From Brachionus rotundiformis (lineage: Eukaryota > Rotifera > Eurotatoria > Ploima > Brachionidae): a DNA stretch of 64,000 bases. Each line of letters begins with the position of its first letter. The first letter of the stretch is position 1. The stretch covers positions 124,001 through 188,000 of the forward strand of contig JAESIW010000200.1 of assembly GCA_016802295.1 (NCBI GenBank), read 5' to 3'. Positions 32,894 through 44,989 of this stretch are shown piece after piece. A program made the position numbers and the translations under genes. The notes under the pieces were generated by a model, which saw only the letters and a program-made list of their open reading frames with translations, had not been told where the DNA came from and ran no database searches.

Positions 32894-33534
32894 TTTTAAA
32901 ATCTGATTTTTACTTTTTTAAAGAAATAAAATCATTTTTATAATGAATTAATTATAAAAAACTAAAAAACTAAAAGAAAACTTGTTCCGTTTAAACATTT
33001 AGAAGCAAAATATAAAAAAAAAATTAAAAAACTATTTGGTATAAATAAGTTAATAACGAGTTACTTTTTTTTCACAAGAAAGTCAATTAAATAATGAATT
33101 AATTTTAAAAAAAAATTGCTCTGTTTTAACATCCGGAAGGAAATAGCAAATATTATTTAGTAAAAAAAAAATCAAACATAGTTATGATTTTAAATAATTT
33201 ATCATATAATGTTTCTATCAATTCAAAAAAGGGTAGGGAATCCTTTAGAGATGTCAAATTTTTAAGGAATTAAAAGGTATTTTTTTCACAGGAGATTATA
33301 TTGTTAAAGTTATATTTTACTAAAAAAATAAAATATAATAAATAAATTAAAATTTTAATTAATTAAGTTTTTTTAAAAACAAACTAAATTATGTGTAATT
33401 AAATGAGCAATTATTTTTTTAAATGAGTCAGTCGTATTTAAAATGGAACAATTTTTTAAGAGCAAAAGAAATTGTTTCCCATTAAACAAAAAATTGAAAA
33501 TGTTTATTTAAATGAATTATTAAATTTTAAAAAA

Positions 33535-33600
33535 TCAATTCAAATTGTTCGTTCTAATCTATACCTTAATGGTGCTATTTCCGAATTTCTTAAATTTGGT
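33535..33600 (-). pseudogene. DEG/ENaC 3'-terminus relic upstream of channel gene 3
   Basis: Minus strand reads KFGNSTIKV then IRTNNLN and stop, matching the C-terminus of the channels. With 32900-33530 (AT-rich, similar to the upstream regions of copies 1 and 2) it reproduces the relic-spacer-gene arrangement on the opposite strand. Confidence 0.65.
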
Positions 33601-33780
33601 GCTATGTCACTAATGTAAACACCCAAGTATTTTACTGATTTCACTTGATTTATTACTATTCCATTCAGCTAATGAGCTGACACTTGACAATTGTTTGCCA
33701 AGTGTCAGCTCTTTTTTCTTGAGCATTACGAGTTGTTGTTTGGTTAAAAATCATAAAATTTGTTTTGTCAGGGTTGAACT
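33590..33780 (-). mobile_element. LINE RT fragment (minus)
   Basis: Minus-strand translation contains IEFNPDKTNFMIFNQTTTRN and, after a stop, INQVKSVKYLGVYISDIAPN, both typical of the region after the RT catalytic box. A perfect 13 bp inverted repeat (33674-33686 and 33699-33711) lies within it. Confidence 0.55.
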
Positions 33781-34495
33781 CTATTTCGAAGAAGGCAGCA
33801 GCACTCTGAAATATGTCGAAACAGAAAAAGACCTCGGATTCACCCTCTCACGTAACCTGAAATTCTACACCCACATTAGAATCCAGGCCAACAAGACTCC
33901 TGCCATCCTCGAACAGTTAAAGAGAACATTCAGGTATTTGACCATCGATACGTGCAGGATCCTCTACTGTGCCTTCGTCAGACCCCACCTGCAGTACGCT
34001 GCCGCAGTCTGATCTCCTTACAGCAAAAAGGACATCAAAATCCTCGAATCTGTAAAACGAACGGCCACAAAGCTAGTGAGCAGATACAGGAACTGGAGCT
34101 GTGACTCACGACACTTCAGGAGCGCCGAGTGAGAGAACTGTTCAAATTCTACCGCAGAGTCAACGCTGTAATATTAGTGGACACAGGAGAAGACTTTCTG
34201 ACCAAGTCACGACCAAATGTCAGCAGCGAGTTAACTTCTTCACCAACAGAATCACTAACGCCTACTCTCTGTAAATTATTTTCTATTTAATTTTTTTTTT
34301 ATCTGTAATGTTCTGTATAATCTTATGTAATATATGTAAAGTCTCTATAAATTGTACCTCAGTTTCGGCCCTGTAACTTTCATTGTAGTTCCATAATTTA
34401 TCTCTCGATTTTTGCGCAATTAGCTACCATAGATGGCTTCGGAGTAAGTCATCTCCGCAAGCTCGCTAGCTTTTTATTATTATTATTATTATTGT
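33781..34495 (+). mobile_element. 5'-truncated LINE with (ATT)n tail
   Basis: The plus strand encodes LKYVETEKDLGFTLSRNLKF, then RILYCAFVRPHLQYAAAV, a stop, and SPYSKKDIKILESVKRTATK, the thumb region of a CR1-like reverse transcriptase. After stops it runs into a 3' region ending in TTATTATTATTATT at about 34472-34493. It is head-to-head with the 33590-33780 fragment. 34496-34970 is AT-rich with nothing recognised. Confidence 0.65.
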
Positions 34496-34971
34496 AATTA
34501 TAATTTTTATCTTTTATTATCAATCACATTTCATATTTTACTTCATTTTACCGGAATTGTCACTAGAAAGTATTCATAATAAAATAATAACTTGACTAAA
34601 AATCTTCTGGTGACTGTTCTGGTAGTCAATATGTGGAAATAAACAAAAAATCTCTTTAATAGTTTATTCGAAAAATAAATTTGGCTCAATTAAAATAAAT
34701 GGATGAGTTAGGACAGATTTGGAAACGAAAGCTTGGACACTTTTTTTCAATTTACAATTTACAAGAGAACAAGCATAACATGTTTGTTTGAAACAAAGAA
34801 ATCTTTCCAAACATAGAATAAGATAAAGATAATTAAGATAATAAAATAAACAAAAAAAAAATAAAAAAAATAAAAAAAAGAAAAACCAAGCTAACTTTAT
34901 TAAATTTTATTAATAAAATTTATAAACAATTTCTTAAATTAATAGCGTGACTAAGATTGAGTTTAAATAGC

Positions 34972-37900
34972 TTACAAGTCCTCTTGGTACTCCCAGTAAT
35001 CCTTGTCATAGCCCTCATGTACATGGTCTAGCAAAACCTTGCGTCTTTGCTCGCAGTATCTGTACTTGTCCTGGACTTCTTGTTTGGTAATGGCAGCGTT
35101 GTCGGAGGTAATGTCTCTTTCTAGATAGCCGGAGAGCTTTTCCACCGATATCTCCAGATCGGCTTGGTTGTCTTCGAAGATGATCGAGTGATTGTTCTTT
35201 TTGAGATAGAACGCAAACGCGTAGGTGTACATCAAAGTTTGTCTGCACAGGCAGAGAACTTCGACCGCCTTGCGCAAGAACTGCACCTCTATCCATGACA
35301 TGTTGTGTTGTTGCATTTCTTCCATTTTTTCCCTTATCGAGGCGGTGAGCTTCTGTTCCATTTTGAGACTTTGGTGATGGTTCATGTAGCGGTTGTAGTA
35401 GTGCAGGTAGCGTTGGAGGGCGTGGCGCGACTTTTCCTGGGCGTCGCGGGCCTTCTTCGAGTCGTCCTCGTTGAAGCGGTTGCAGTTGTACCACGAGGAG
35501 CCGTGCGGCTCCCACGGGCCCAAGCACACCCAGCAGAACTCCGACCTGCACGCCTGGTTCTTGCAGATCATGTGGTTGCAGCCGCCGTTTTTCTCAATGG
35601 TCACGTGGCACTTGGGACACTCCTTGGTGTTGGCTGCTATCCAGTTCGAGGTCTCCGAGTCGTCGTCGCACTTCTTTATCCACTTTTTGAGCCACTTGCA
35701 TCTGACCGGGTCGTGCCACAGCTCGCCACAGCCGAAACAAAACACGTGACCACAAGTGCACTTAACTGGCTGCGAGTCCAAGTACTGGGCTTTTACGGCG
35801 CACGAGCAATTCGGCGCCGGACACCACCGCATCAGCCGATTGCACTCAACAAAACTGTTTGTTATCAAATGCTGGTATTTGGTTTTAACAATTGGATCAA
35901 GGACCAGAGTCATGACAGTGTTGTCGTCAACGAGTATGTTGCATCGGTGAGCAGCGCAAGATATGGTCTTCAAGAAAATATTTTTAATTAAAGACAAATT
36001 TTTAATATTTTATTTTTAAATTAATAATTTTTTTTCCCAAAAAGGCTAAAATGGCTTTGGCAATTGCCAATTTTTTTGTTCTTTTAATATTAATTTGACA
36101 GATTTTGATTAACAAAGGTAAAATGGTTCTAATTTGCCAAAATTTCCATTTTATGAATACATTTTTTAATTTAATTAAAGCTTTAAAGGAGACATTTATA
36201 AATAATTAAAAATTAAATTTTATTTATGAGATGGAATAAAGTTTTTTATAAAGGAAATGGACTTCCATCTCCTGGGCTTTGCAAAGCATTTCATAGATAA
36301 AATGAGAATGATGTCAAAGAGACATGTGGAAAAGATTGGTTCAACATGCTTCCTGCGCCATAGGAAACAACGAGTGGTGCTTGGTCATGCAAAATCGGAT
36401 TGGGTAGATGTAACAAGTGGAGTTCCTCAAGGTTCAGTACTTGGTCCACTTCTTTTTGTTATTTATATAAATGACCTTCCGGAAATACTCAGTGGAAGAT
36501 CCTCTCTGTATGCGGATGACTGCAAGATATATTGCATATTTAATAAATTAAATGAAAATTTAAGGAAAGAGCACCTGCAAGATGATATAAATAGTCTTGT
36601 CAAATGGTGTAGTGAATGGTCGATGAATCTTAACACTGAAAAATGTGAAGTAATGCATATTAGTAGGAATAACCCAAGAACGGATTATTATTTATCAAAG
36701 GAAAATGTAGTCCACAAATTGACGAAGGCTTCTGAACAGAAAGTTCTAAGAGTCATAGTAAATTCCGACATGAAATGGTCTAAGCAAATATGTGCTTCAT
36801 CGGCAAGATCGAACAGAATTCTTGGGCAAGTATTAAATGGTTTCAGTGACCATGATTTAAATATTATAAAAAAAAATGTACACAAGTCTAGTGCGGCCCC
36901 ATCTCGAATATGCAGTATCAGTTTGGAATCCATACCTGAAGAAAGATATTGATACACTTGAGAGAGTACAGAGAAGAGCTACACGAAAAATAAATGGATT
37001 CGGTGAGCTTAGTTATTCAGAAAGACTCAAAAAACTGAATCTTACAACACTTTCGACAAGAAGGAGACGCGGAGATCTAATACAAATGTAAAAGTTCATG
37101 AATAGACTTGACGAGATAAGTTGGTACAGCGAACATTTGGAAGGTGTAAGTACATATAATACAAGAGGTAATCGATACAAACTAAGAAGAGAACTAACAA
37201 AAAATTGTTAGCGTTTGGAACAAACTAACAAATGAGGTAATCGAATCGAAAACAATTGACTTATTCAAAAACAAACTAGATAACATATTGAGTGACTAAT
37301 ATTGCTTACAGTCTGTTTAATCCAGACTTCACGCATAGCGTAGCAATTATTATTACTATTATTATTATTATTAACATATTATTCAAAATGGAAGCTGACC
37401 AGAAACAGATAAGAATTTGTTTCCAAATTAAATTTTAATGGTTTTAATAAAAATTAATTAATAAAATTTTACTAAAAATTCATTTGATAAAATTATCTTT
37501 TTACTTTTTTAAATATTTAAACTAACAATTTGTCAATTTAGAAACAGAAAAAAGTTAACATTTTCTCAGCAAGGCAAACTATGCTATTTTAAATTTAATA
37601 AAAGATAATTGTTAATATATATTGAATAATTTTGTTAAATATAAGGTCATCTTTAATATTTGACCTTAAGAAAATTAATTACCAAACAATGGTAAAACTA
37701 AGTTAATATTTTCTCAGCAAAGGAAAGCATTTAAATGAACCATGGTAGCATCTTAATGAACTAGTCAGCAAGCAGAATAGTCTTAATTAACCACGGTCAC
37801 TTAAGCATTTTTAATATACACTTTCAAACTTTTAATTAAAACAGAACCATCAAAAAATTAATTATCTTTAATTGAGCCTGACCAATAAAACCAAACAGCA

Positions 37901-38759
37901 ATACTTTTTGGGCAACAAATGCCCATTTTCTAATAAGCGGTTCAATTACCTGTCCCATTCCTTCGTCAATTATCTTTGTGGTCAAGTATTCGCGCCAACA
38001 AGCCTTGCAGAATTTGTGACCACACTCCAATCCAGACATGTTCTAAATGAACGCAAATTAGACAAGTAAAAACAGGTCAATTAGTCCTACATCTTCCGCA
38101 TATTGGCAAAAACAAATCTCACATGAGTACTCCTTGGGCCGGCCTGGCCGCGATTGACCACTGACAATCTGAAAATAAAAGTAAACCAAAAGATTAAAAT
38201 GGCTGAAACAGAATGTTAAGTTGTGGCTAACTCTTTTGTTTATTCGGAAGGGGTTAACAACGTGGGCCTCGCGGAAAAGTCGGTCCTGATCGCCGTCGTA
38301 AAATCGCTCCATCAGCTTCTCCTTGTCCCAGCGAAAGTGGTGCAGCAGGGCCCTGGTGACGGTCGGAGTGAGCTCCAGTATGCTGTTCACGTCCTTAATG
38401 CACTCGTTCATGTACAAAACTATCTTGTCCGGCGAGAGTATCTCGTACTTGAACTCCTCGTCGAGTTCTATTTGCCTCTTGGTCAGCGACTTGGACAGGG
38501 AGTCGCTGGCGGCCATCTGGCTCGGCCTGTAGCTCGGGTACGACGAGCTCTGCACACTGGTCCCGCTCTGGCCCACAATGTCCACCGATGGCGTCTGGTC
38601 GTACCTCGCCGGGCCCGAGCCTTCGTTCTCATCGGTGTCGTCCATGTACTCGTCGTAGCCGTCCTCGTCCTGGTCGTAGTCGTCGTCGTCGTCGTTGTTC
38701 AAGTAAAAGTCCTCATCGTCTTCCATCTGATGCTTGCACACGGCTGGATTATCTTCCAT
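34972..38759 (-). CDS. ari-1: E3 ubiquitin ligase Ariadne-1 (RBR family)
   Basis: Four exons with closing phases: 38759-38232, 38168-38091, 38042-37950 and 35967-34972, giving 564 residues. After an acidic N-terminus (long Asp runs) comes the UBA-like region, then RING1 split across exons 2-3 (CEICF, then LECGHKFCKACW), the in-between RING (CGHVFCFGC, HDPVRCKWLKKWIKK) and RING2 (CPKCHVTIEKNGGCNHMIC). The conserved catalytic Cys is at about residue 368, followed by FCWVCLGPWEPHG. The C-terminal Ariadne domain includes MQQHNMSWIEVQFL. RBR ligases take ubiquitin from an E2 onto the RING2 Cys before transfer; ARIH1 works with neddylated cullin-RING ligases. All zinc ligands I could check are present. 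I chose the ATG at 38759 because an in-frame upstream TTG is not a credible start. The 1982 bp third intron holds a LINE in the opposite orientation. Confidence 0.95.
36245..37375 (+). mobile_element. 5'-truncated CR1-like LINE in ari-1 intron 3
   Basis: A 231-codon frame from 36257 carries GVPQGSVLGPLLFVIYINDL, the catalytic YADD, and KCEVMHISRNN. An extra A in the A-run near 36876 shifts the frame to MYTSLVRPHLEYAVSVWNPY and LTTLSTRRRRGDLIQM, ended by TAA at 37090. The 3' end is an (ATT)n tract at about 37345-37372. It is younger-looking than the other LINE relics (one frameshift, few stops) and antisense to ari-1. Confidence 0.8.
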
Positions 38760-38794
38760 ATCTCTTCTACACACAGACCAGATTAGCAAATATG

Positions 38795-40140
38795 TATATT
38801 TATATATATATATATATATTTATAAATATAGATAGATATTTTATATTATTTAAATTTATATAAATTTTGTAAGTAAGCAAATTTTTTTTATTATTTTATT
38901 CATTCATCAACATAATGCAAAAGAGAGAGAGAAGAAAGAGAGAGAGATTGTATGTTTATGTTTTTGTGTATATGAAATAATTAATTGCAAATTATTCATG
39001 ATTTTAAGAGATTTAAATGAACGCAAAATTAGACTAGCTGATTATGAGATATTTAGATGTACCGTTGCCAAACTATGCATTCATTAGATTGCATAATAGA
39101 GAATAAATTTAAAATTTTCTTAGTTATAAGTTAACAAATTTTTAATCAAATTAATCAAAGAAATTGTTAGTTTAATTTTAGCCATTTAGTTATATTACTT
39201 TACCTTTAAATAGTTCATTTAAATACTGTACTATTACCACAAAATATTAATGTTTAGATTTTAAGTATTGAGTTAGAAATTTAACTTTGAAAAATCGAAA
39301 AAAAACGCATTTTTGGACATTTTCAGAATCAAAATTTTCAATGATCCTATCGAGTGACCACAATCTCCAAGTACTATGTTAGAGAGCATCTTCTGAGCTT
39401 GCTTTTGAGTATTCTGGGACCTCGGTAGACCAAAGGACCATAGAGAAATAAGGTCCTGAACGTGACCATTCATTTAAAATTATTTAAAAATTTTAAATTT
39501 CAAAGTGCAATTACTCTGTCAATTTTTGGAGTTTTCCTGTTTGTTCAAAGCCAAAGTTCTCAAAATTCAGTGCTTTTTAAGAGACTTAAATTTTGTCCTG
39601 ATATGTTTTGGATTGAGTTAGATTCACTTCAAAGTATTTTTACGTTGATTTAAGAATTCCTGCCGGTTTAGAAACAACTTTTTATTTTCTAAACAAATGA
39701 TTTCTTTATCTAATAAAAAATATTTTTATATAGTGTATCTGTTATAATAAATCCTATGTCTACTATTACTGATCAGGACTTATTGGCTCAATATTAGACT
39801 ATTATGGTTCAAAAGTTCTGTGCTTTGTAAGTTTGTCGAGGCAACCTAACGAAACACAGAAATATAGGACTTTGTCATTTGTAGCTGTGAAGGGTCAGAT
39901 TCTGATTCAAGTATTAATGACGAAGCGCCATCACAAAAAAACTAAATAAAATATGTCTTTACTAATTTTTCTTGTGCCTGAAACAATAAAAATTATACTA
40001 ATTCTAATATTTTTGTTTTATTTTACATTTATCAGTTTAGCTTAAATGAAACAAAAATTTCCCTAACTTTAATATTGTTATTTTTTAATAAATATTCTTG
40101 ACTCGTTATATAATTATATACAAAATATAAAATTAAATTA
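38795..40140. other. Intergenic region upstream of ari-1
   Basis: Contains an alternating TA run at about 38797-38820 and a GA-rich microsatellite at 38924-38953, just upstream of the ari-1 start. A decayed Ser/Asp-rich frame (SCEGSDSDSSINDEAPSQKN) near 39890-39950 looks like a transposase tail but cannot be assigned. No other gene was seen; short ORFs near 39273-39653 overlap on both strands and look spurious. Confidence 0.4.
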
Positions 40141-40166
40141 GATCAAAAAATTTATTTGATTAAAAT

Positions 40167-42805
40167 TTATAAATCCAATTTCACTTCCCATTGGGATTTT
40201 GGTAATTTTTGAATAATTCTGAAGTGCTTTCTTGATAACAAGAGCCATGCCACTGCAAAAAGACAGAGAAAAATGGTAAGTGGATAAACAGGCTCAAAGA
40301 GAGGTTGGCATTTTTGTCCGTCATGAGACTTTGTGTCAGAAGTTGTTCCATTACTGGCTAATTCCAATGTTTTCAATCTTTCAATCGACTGGCATTTGTT
40401 TATTGTGATTAAATTAATCAAAAAAAGCATGCTAGTTCTGGATAAATTGGCCCCTAGATTGGGCCAAAATGACAAGAAAGTCATGTAAATTGCGCCTATT
40501 AGGCGATCACTGATCTGAGCGTTAAAGCTTCCAAGACTAATTGATGTCGCTGAAGACAGAAAACCATCTACCAATTTCCAAAAAGCTAATATTGCATAAA
40601 AAGTTATGGGAAAATGTTCCCCATCGACTACAAAATGATCTAAAAAGAATACAAAAATTCCAAATGAAGCAATACTGACCATTTTGAGGACGAAAAACTT
40701 CCTAAATAGATCGAGTGGTTTTGACCGATTTATTAAATCGATCAAAACAATTGGCAACCATGACAACATTGGTGACAAAATGGCACCTATTAAGCTCAGC
40801 TTTTCTCTCGCTACGCCTTTCTCGACTAGCTTTATATTAAAAGAACTCTCTACAGAAAAGGCAAAGCGGTGGCTAATCATCAAAATTATCCATATTCGAA
40901 CTGGTCTAATGAACAATATCCTCCATACAAGTTTATAGGTGTCCAAAATGGAAAAATTGTTTGGCAAATGGACACTTGTCCCTGCTCCATTTTGATCTTC
41001 TTCCATACTTGATTGATCATGATAAGATTCTTGCTTAAATTTTAAAACTAAAATCGATGTGAGGACCAAAACTGTTCCCATTATGTAAAAAAGCTCTAAA
41101 ATAGATTTAATAATTGGTACAATCCATTCATCAATTAATTTAATTACTTTGGATAGATAGCAAACCATGTGGTTGATGACTGAGCGTGAAAAAAAGCCGT
41201 ATTCTATTGCTGATCTCGACTGACTCAAACATAAGAAAACCACTGCCACCTATGAACATACCTATTGACATGCCAACAGTGTTACATAATGACTGTAGGC
41301 CAACACTCTTTCTTAATTAATAATTAAATTTTTTTTCATTATAAAATAAAAATGGTAATAATATTTATTTCATTAATCTAGTAGCAAAAAATTCCACTTT
41401 GGTAAAAGTTTTTTTGGTCTGATCTTTTAGAAATTGATGACATTTGATGGATACTTTGATAGTTTGAATATGATTGCTACTCTTGGTGAATAGGATTTTG
41501 TGAATCATTTCCAAGATGAATACTCTTAAGTTGGTTTAATCGAACCTATAGAATTTTAAGAGTGTTTGTCCAAATAATCTCTTCACATTGGTTTTGAATC
41601 CAGAAAAATCTCTTTACCAATTAATTATTAACTAGCTATTAACACATTAATTTTACAGATTAAAAATTTTTGTTGCTACTTGATAACATAAAAGCTTAAA
41701 TAAGATAGTCTTGCCGTACCATGTCTAAATCCAATGCTTTAAATTAAAAAAAACTTAACCAAATCAGTTCTTATTAGGGTCATCTAGCAAGTAATCAATG
41801 GGACCTCAATAAAGGCTCTTTGGAAAAAATCAAGTTTCAAAAAAAGTAAGACAAAAATGTAAGTCTTATATATATTTTTGGCTCTGGATACTTAAAGCAA
41901 GCCTAAGAAAGAAAAAGAGCAATAATTTGGAAAATTTCACAGAAAACTGGCACTTATATGGTGCACAAAGCTTTTCCATAAAAAAAATCAAAGCTAATTG
42001 GAAAAATAATTAGATTATACATATTTTAGATCATTTTTTTTTCTTATTTTTAATTACTTTTGCCAAAATAATAACCAAGGAATAAAAGTGTTTCAGAATT
42101 TAGTGATTTGGTCAATTATAACTTTGAGATTGGCAGTGGAAATTCTTAAAATGTTTAAAGATCTGATATCATGTGTATCATTAACCAAACTCAAAATCAT
42201 GACTTAATTTTTTAATTTAAAATGTGAACATACTCTGGTAAGAGACCAATTGACCAGGCATCTAAAGTAATGTCATTTGTGGCACTCAGAACCACCAGAG
42301 AACCAAAAATTCCCGTTAAAACAAAAATATCACTTTCTTTATTCAGATTTTGAGAGCTAATTGTCTCATTGACCAAGTTCGCTGTCAAAAGCATCAAAGA
42401 GCCGGACAAAAATTGGCACACGAAGATCCATGTTTTGCGCCGGCCAATTTTGGTGCAATAAAAGCGCTCTACGATCGGCGCCCATAGGATTCTTAGAAAA
42501 AATGGCCATCTAGTAAAGCTGTATATGCCTTGATGAGAATATGTAGCCTTTTTTGAGCCCAAAATAAGCGGAATAGCTGTAGAAGTGCCAACTGGAATTC
42601 CTTTTTAAGTATTAATCAACCAAATTAAAAGAGATAAATTTTATTTTTTATTAAACGTCTTTTAACCTTGTAAAATGTATAGAAATGTAAGAAATCCAAC
42701 AGTTTTTAAATCAAGTTCATTAATTCTTTTTTTTATTGTTGATTTAATTGGTTCTTGATGCTTTTCATGCAGTTCCATAGTTTCCAAATTTTGCTCTGGT
42801 ACCAT
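40167..42805 (-). CDS. SLC33A1: Acetyl-CoA transporter 1 (SLC33A1/AT-1-like)
   Basis: Five-exon model in which phases close: 42805-42667, 42600-42234, 41311-41166 and 41095-40167 are four coding blocks (526 residues) separated by introns of 66, 922 and 70 bp; any additional exon would be non-coding. Conserved family blocks are visible: YILQGIPVGTSTAIPLIL, SFTRWPFFLRILWAPIVE with GRRKTW, ATNDITLDAWSIGLL, VGLQSLCNTVGMSIG, and in the second half FNAQISDRLIGAIYMTFLSF. There are about 11-12 hydrophobic segments. The family imports cytosolic acetyl-CoA into the ER lumen for lysine acetylation. The third block ends HQPH, and a 70 bp intron is needed to reach ELFYIMGTV; without it the frame appears broken. 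Length is close to vertebrate SLC33A1 (about 550). Confidence 0.9.
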
Positions 42806-43240
42806 TTTTAGAAACGAAAAGTTCGGGAATAAAGTTAATTAAATATTAAATAACAAGAAAAATAGTCTAAATTCTGATAAGAAAATAAATGATAATTTGA
42901 GGGGAGCGTTTTTAAAATTAGATTTCAAAAGATAAAATTAATAATCAAATTTTAATTAAACTTTGTTAATAGCAAAAAGATATCTAATTTGTAAATTGAG
43001 AAAATTTTGATCAAAATTTTAGTCCACCACATGAAATCTTTGATGGTAGCGGGAGTTAATTTTTGATAAAAAAAATATGTTCCTGTCGGCCAAAATAGCT
43101 GAAAAGTTTTATTTAATGTCCTCAAAAATTTTATTTTTACCAATTTTCGATATACCCATTTTCTGATATAAAAGTTAATGCTGATTAATATGAGTCACAT
43201 ATCATTTTTCTATCATGTTCCGTTCAGGTAATATCTTATA

Positions 43241-44937
43241 CAGTATGTTGCAAAAGTTTAGAAATTTATTTTTTTCGTTAACAAAAGAATTGTTTTTGCA
43301 TTTATAATAGGCAGGAAAATAAAAAAAAGCGGTTTTTTTTTCAAATTTTTATTTTTCATCAATCCAAGATCATAATATCAAAAAAAAAATAAGTGAAAAA
43401 AAAATACATAAGAAAAAATGGACACAATAAATTAGAAAAAAAAAACGGTTCAAAAGTTTAGAAATTTTTCAAATTAATATTTAAAATGACCGGTTTTGGC
43501 CTTATAACAAGCCAAAACTCTTTTTGGCATTGATTCAATCAACTTTTGAACGTACTCAGTTCGAATCTTTATCCACTCTTTGTGTAAAACCTCTTTTATA
43601 TGCTTTATAGAGGTTACCTTTGTGTTTACCATTTTGGCATCCATGTATGACCATAAGTTCTCGATTGGGTTGAGATCTGGTGAACGGGCACACCATGGCA
43701 GCACCTCTATGTTCTGTTCTTTCAACCAGTCCCTTACTGAGTGGGCAGTATGTGCCGAAGCGCCATCTTGCTTAAAAATCCAAGGGTCGTCTGGCTCAAA
43801 TAGCAGGTCAACAAATGGTAAAAGGTTGTTTTCCAAGGTGTTTATGTAGACAAATTGATTAATTCGTCCTGTATAAATGTTGCTTATACCAGTGCCTTTG
43901 TAGGAAATGCATCCCCAGATACGAGCTGACCCTCCACCGTTTTGTAACCTTGGTATACAGAACTTCAGATGAAACTTCATTTTTAAACCTTTTTACGATT
44001 ACTCTTGACTTACGATTGAAGACCTCAAAATTGGACTCGTCACTGAAGATAATTCTGGACCAATTATTAATTGTCCAATTAAGTCTCTGTTCACACCACT
44101 TGTATCTTTTTTTTCTATCTTTTATGGTTAAAAGGGGCTTTCTGACCGCTGTATGGGACTCTAAGCTTTTTTTTTTTGAGAAATCTCATTACAGTGGACT
44201 TACTTATCCTAACCCCTTGAGTCTTAGAATTAAAAATCAGTGGCGTGTTTTTGATAGCTAGATGTAGGGACTTTTCTTATCTCTCTAAAAATGTAATTTT
44301 CATCCCTATAAGTCAACTTTCAAGGTCTACCAGAACGGCTTCGATCAGACACAGTACCAGTCTCTTCATATCGTTTTTTAGTTGAAGAGACACATTCTGG
44401 AGATACTCCTAACATGTTAGCTATCTCATTTTGCTTTTTATCTCTACTTTTTCGCAGACCAACGATCTGCCATTTTTGTGGGCTAGAGACGTTTTTTTTA
44501 GCCATTTTTTGGTAATTTTTTGGCAAAATTAAGATTTTTTGGTTAAGTTATTCTGAAAGGACCTTAGTAGTTGGAGAGTATTTACTTTAAGCAGTTTTAG
44601 AGCTCAATTTAATCAAAATTGGAAGCTATTTAAGAATTAATCATTAAGGTGTGAAAAAAGGTAGCAATGGTTGCTAAAACTTTAGGTTTACCCGAATTTC
44701 TAAACTTTTGCACCTACTTTTATTTTTCATTTTTAAGGGAAGTTTTTTCATTATAAATATTTAAAAGTTAAATATATTCTTATTCCGAGTGTCATATATC
44801 AAATAGTAGAGAAAAAAAAATTCTACAAATTAGTGCTTTTATTTTTTTTCTTTTGTACTCAATTTTACGTAAAAAACAACAAGTAAACAATTTAAGATAA
44901 ATAAAATAACCAATTTCTAAACTTTTGCTACATACTG
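43241..44937 (-). mobile_element. Tc1-like DNA transposon with decayed transposase and subterminal repeats
   Basis: The 1697 bp element is flanked by TA (43239-43240, 44938-44939). The outer ends are inverted: CAGTATGTTGCAAAAGTTTA at the left and CAGTATGTAGCAAAAGTTTA from the right. A second copy of the CAAAAGTTTAGAAAT motif lies 200 bp inside the left end (43451) and about 217 bp inside the right end (44701), an IR/DR arrangement like some Tc1 elements. The minus-strand transposase starts at 44505 (MAKKNVSSPQKWQIV, then an HTH region), continues through FSDES (first catalytic Asp) and ends in the frame 43980-43474 with QDGASAH and SPDLNPIENLW, i.e. DD34E. At least one stop and several frameshifts make it inactive. 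Confidence 0.85.
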
Positions 44938-44989
44938 TATTTTAATCTTTAAGGAAATGAATAATTCAAAAATTTTGATTTATTTATGG

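Noticed and set aside
35015..35991. Additional long frames in both strands over the ari-1 last exon
   Set aside because: They overlap the unmistakable Ariadne coding frame and show low-complexity, Val/Leu-rich shadow composition.
38223..38863. Plus-strand ORFs over ari-1 exon 1
   Set aside because: They are antisense shadows of the Asp-rich N-terminus (Val- and Arg-rich translations).
39273..39653. Overlapping ORFs on both strands near 39.3-39.6 kb
   Set aside because: No recognisable domain, AT-driven composition and mutual overlap; not supported as genes.
40167..41313. Apparent frameshift in the acetyl-CoA transporter gene, where the family-like frame (FIGGSGFLMFES) stops and a different frame continues
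   Set aside because: A 70 bp GT-AG intron (41165-41096) joins HQPH to ELFYIMGTV in the correct phase, so no frameshift is needed.
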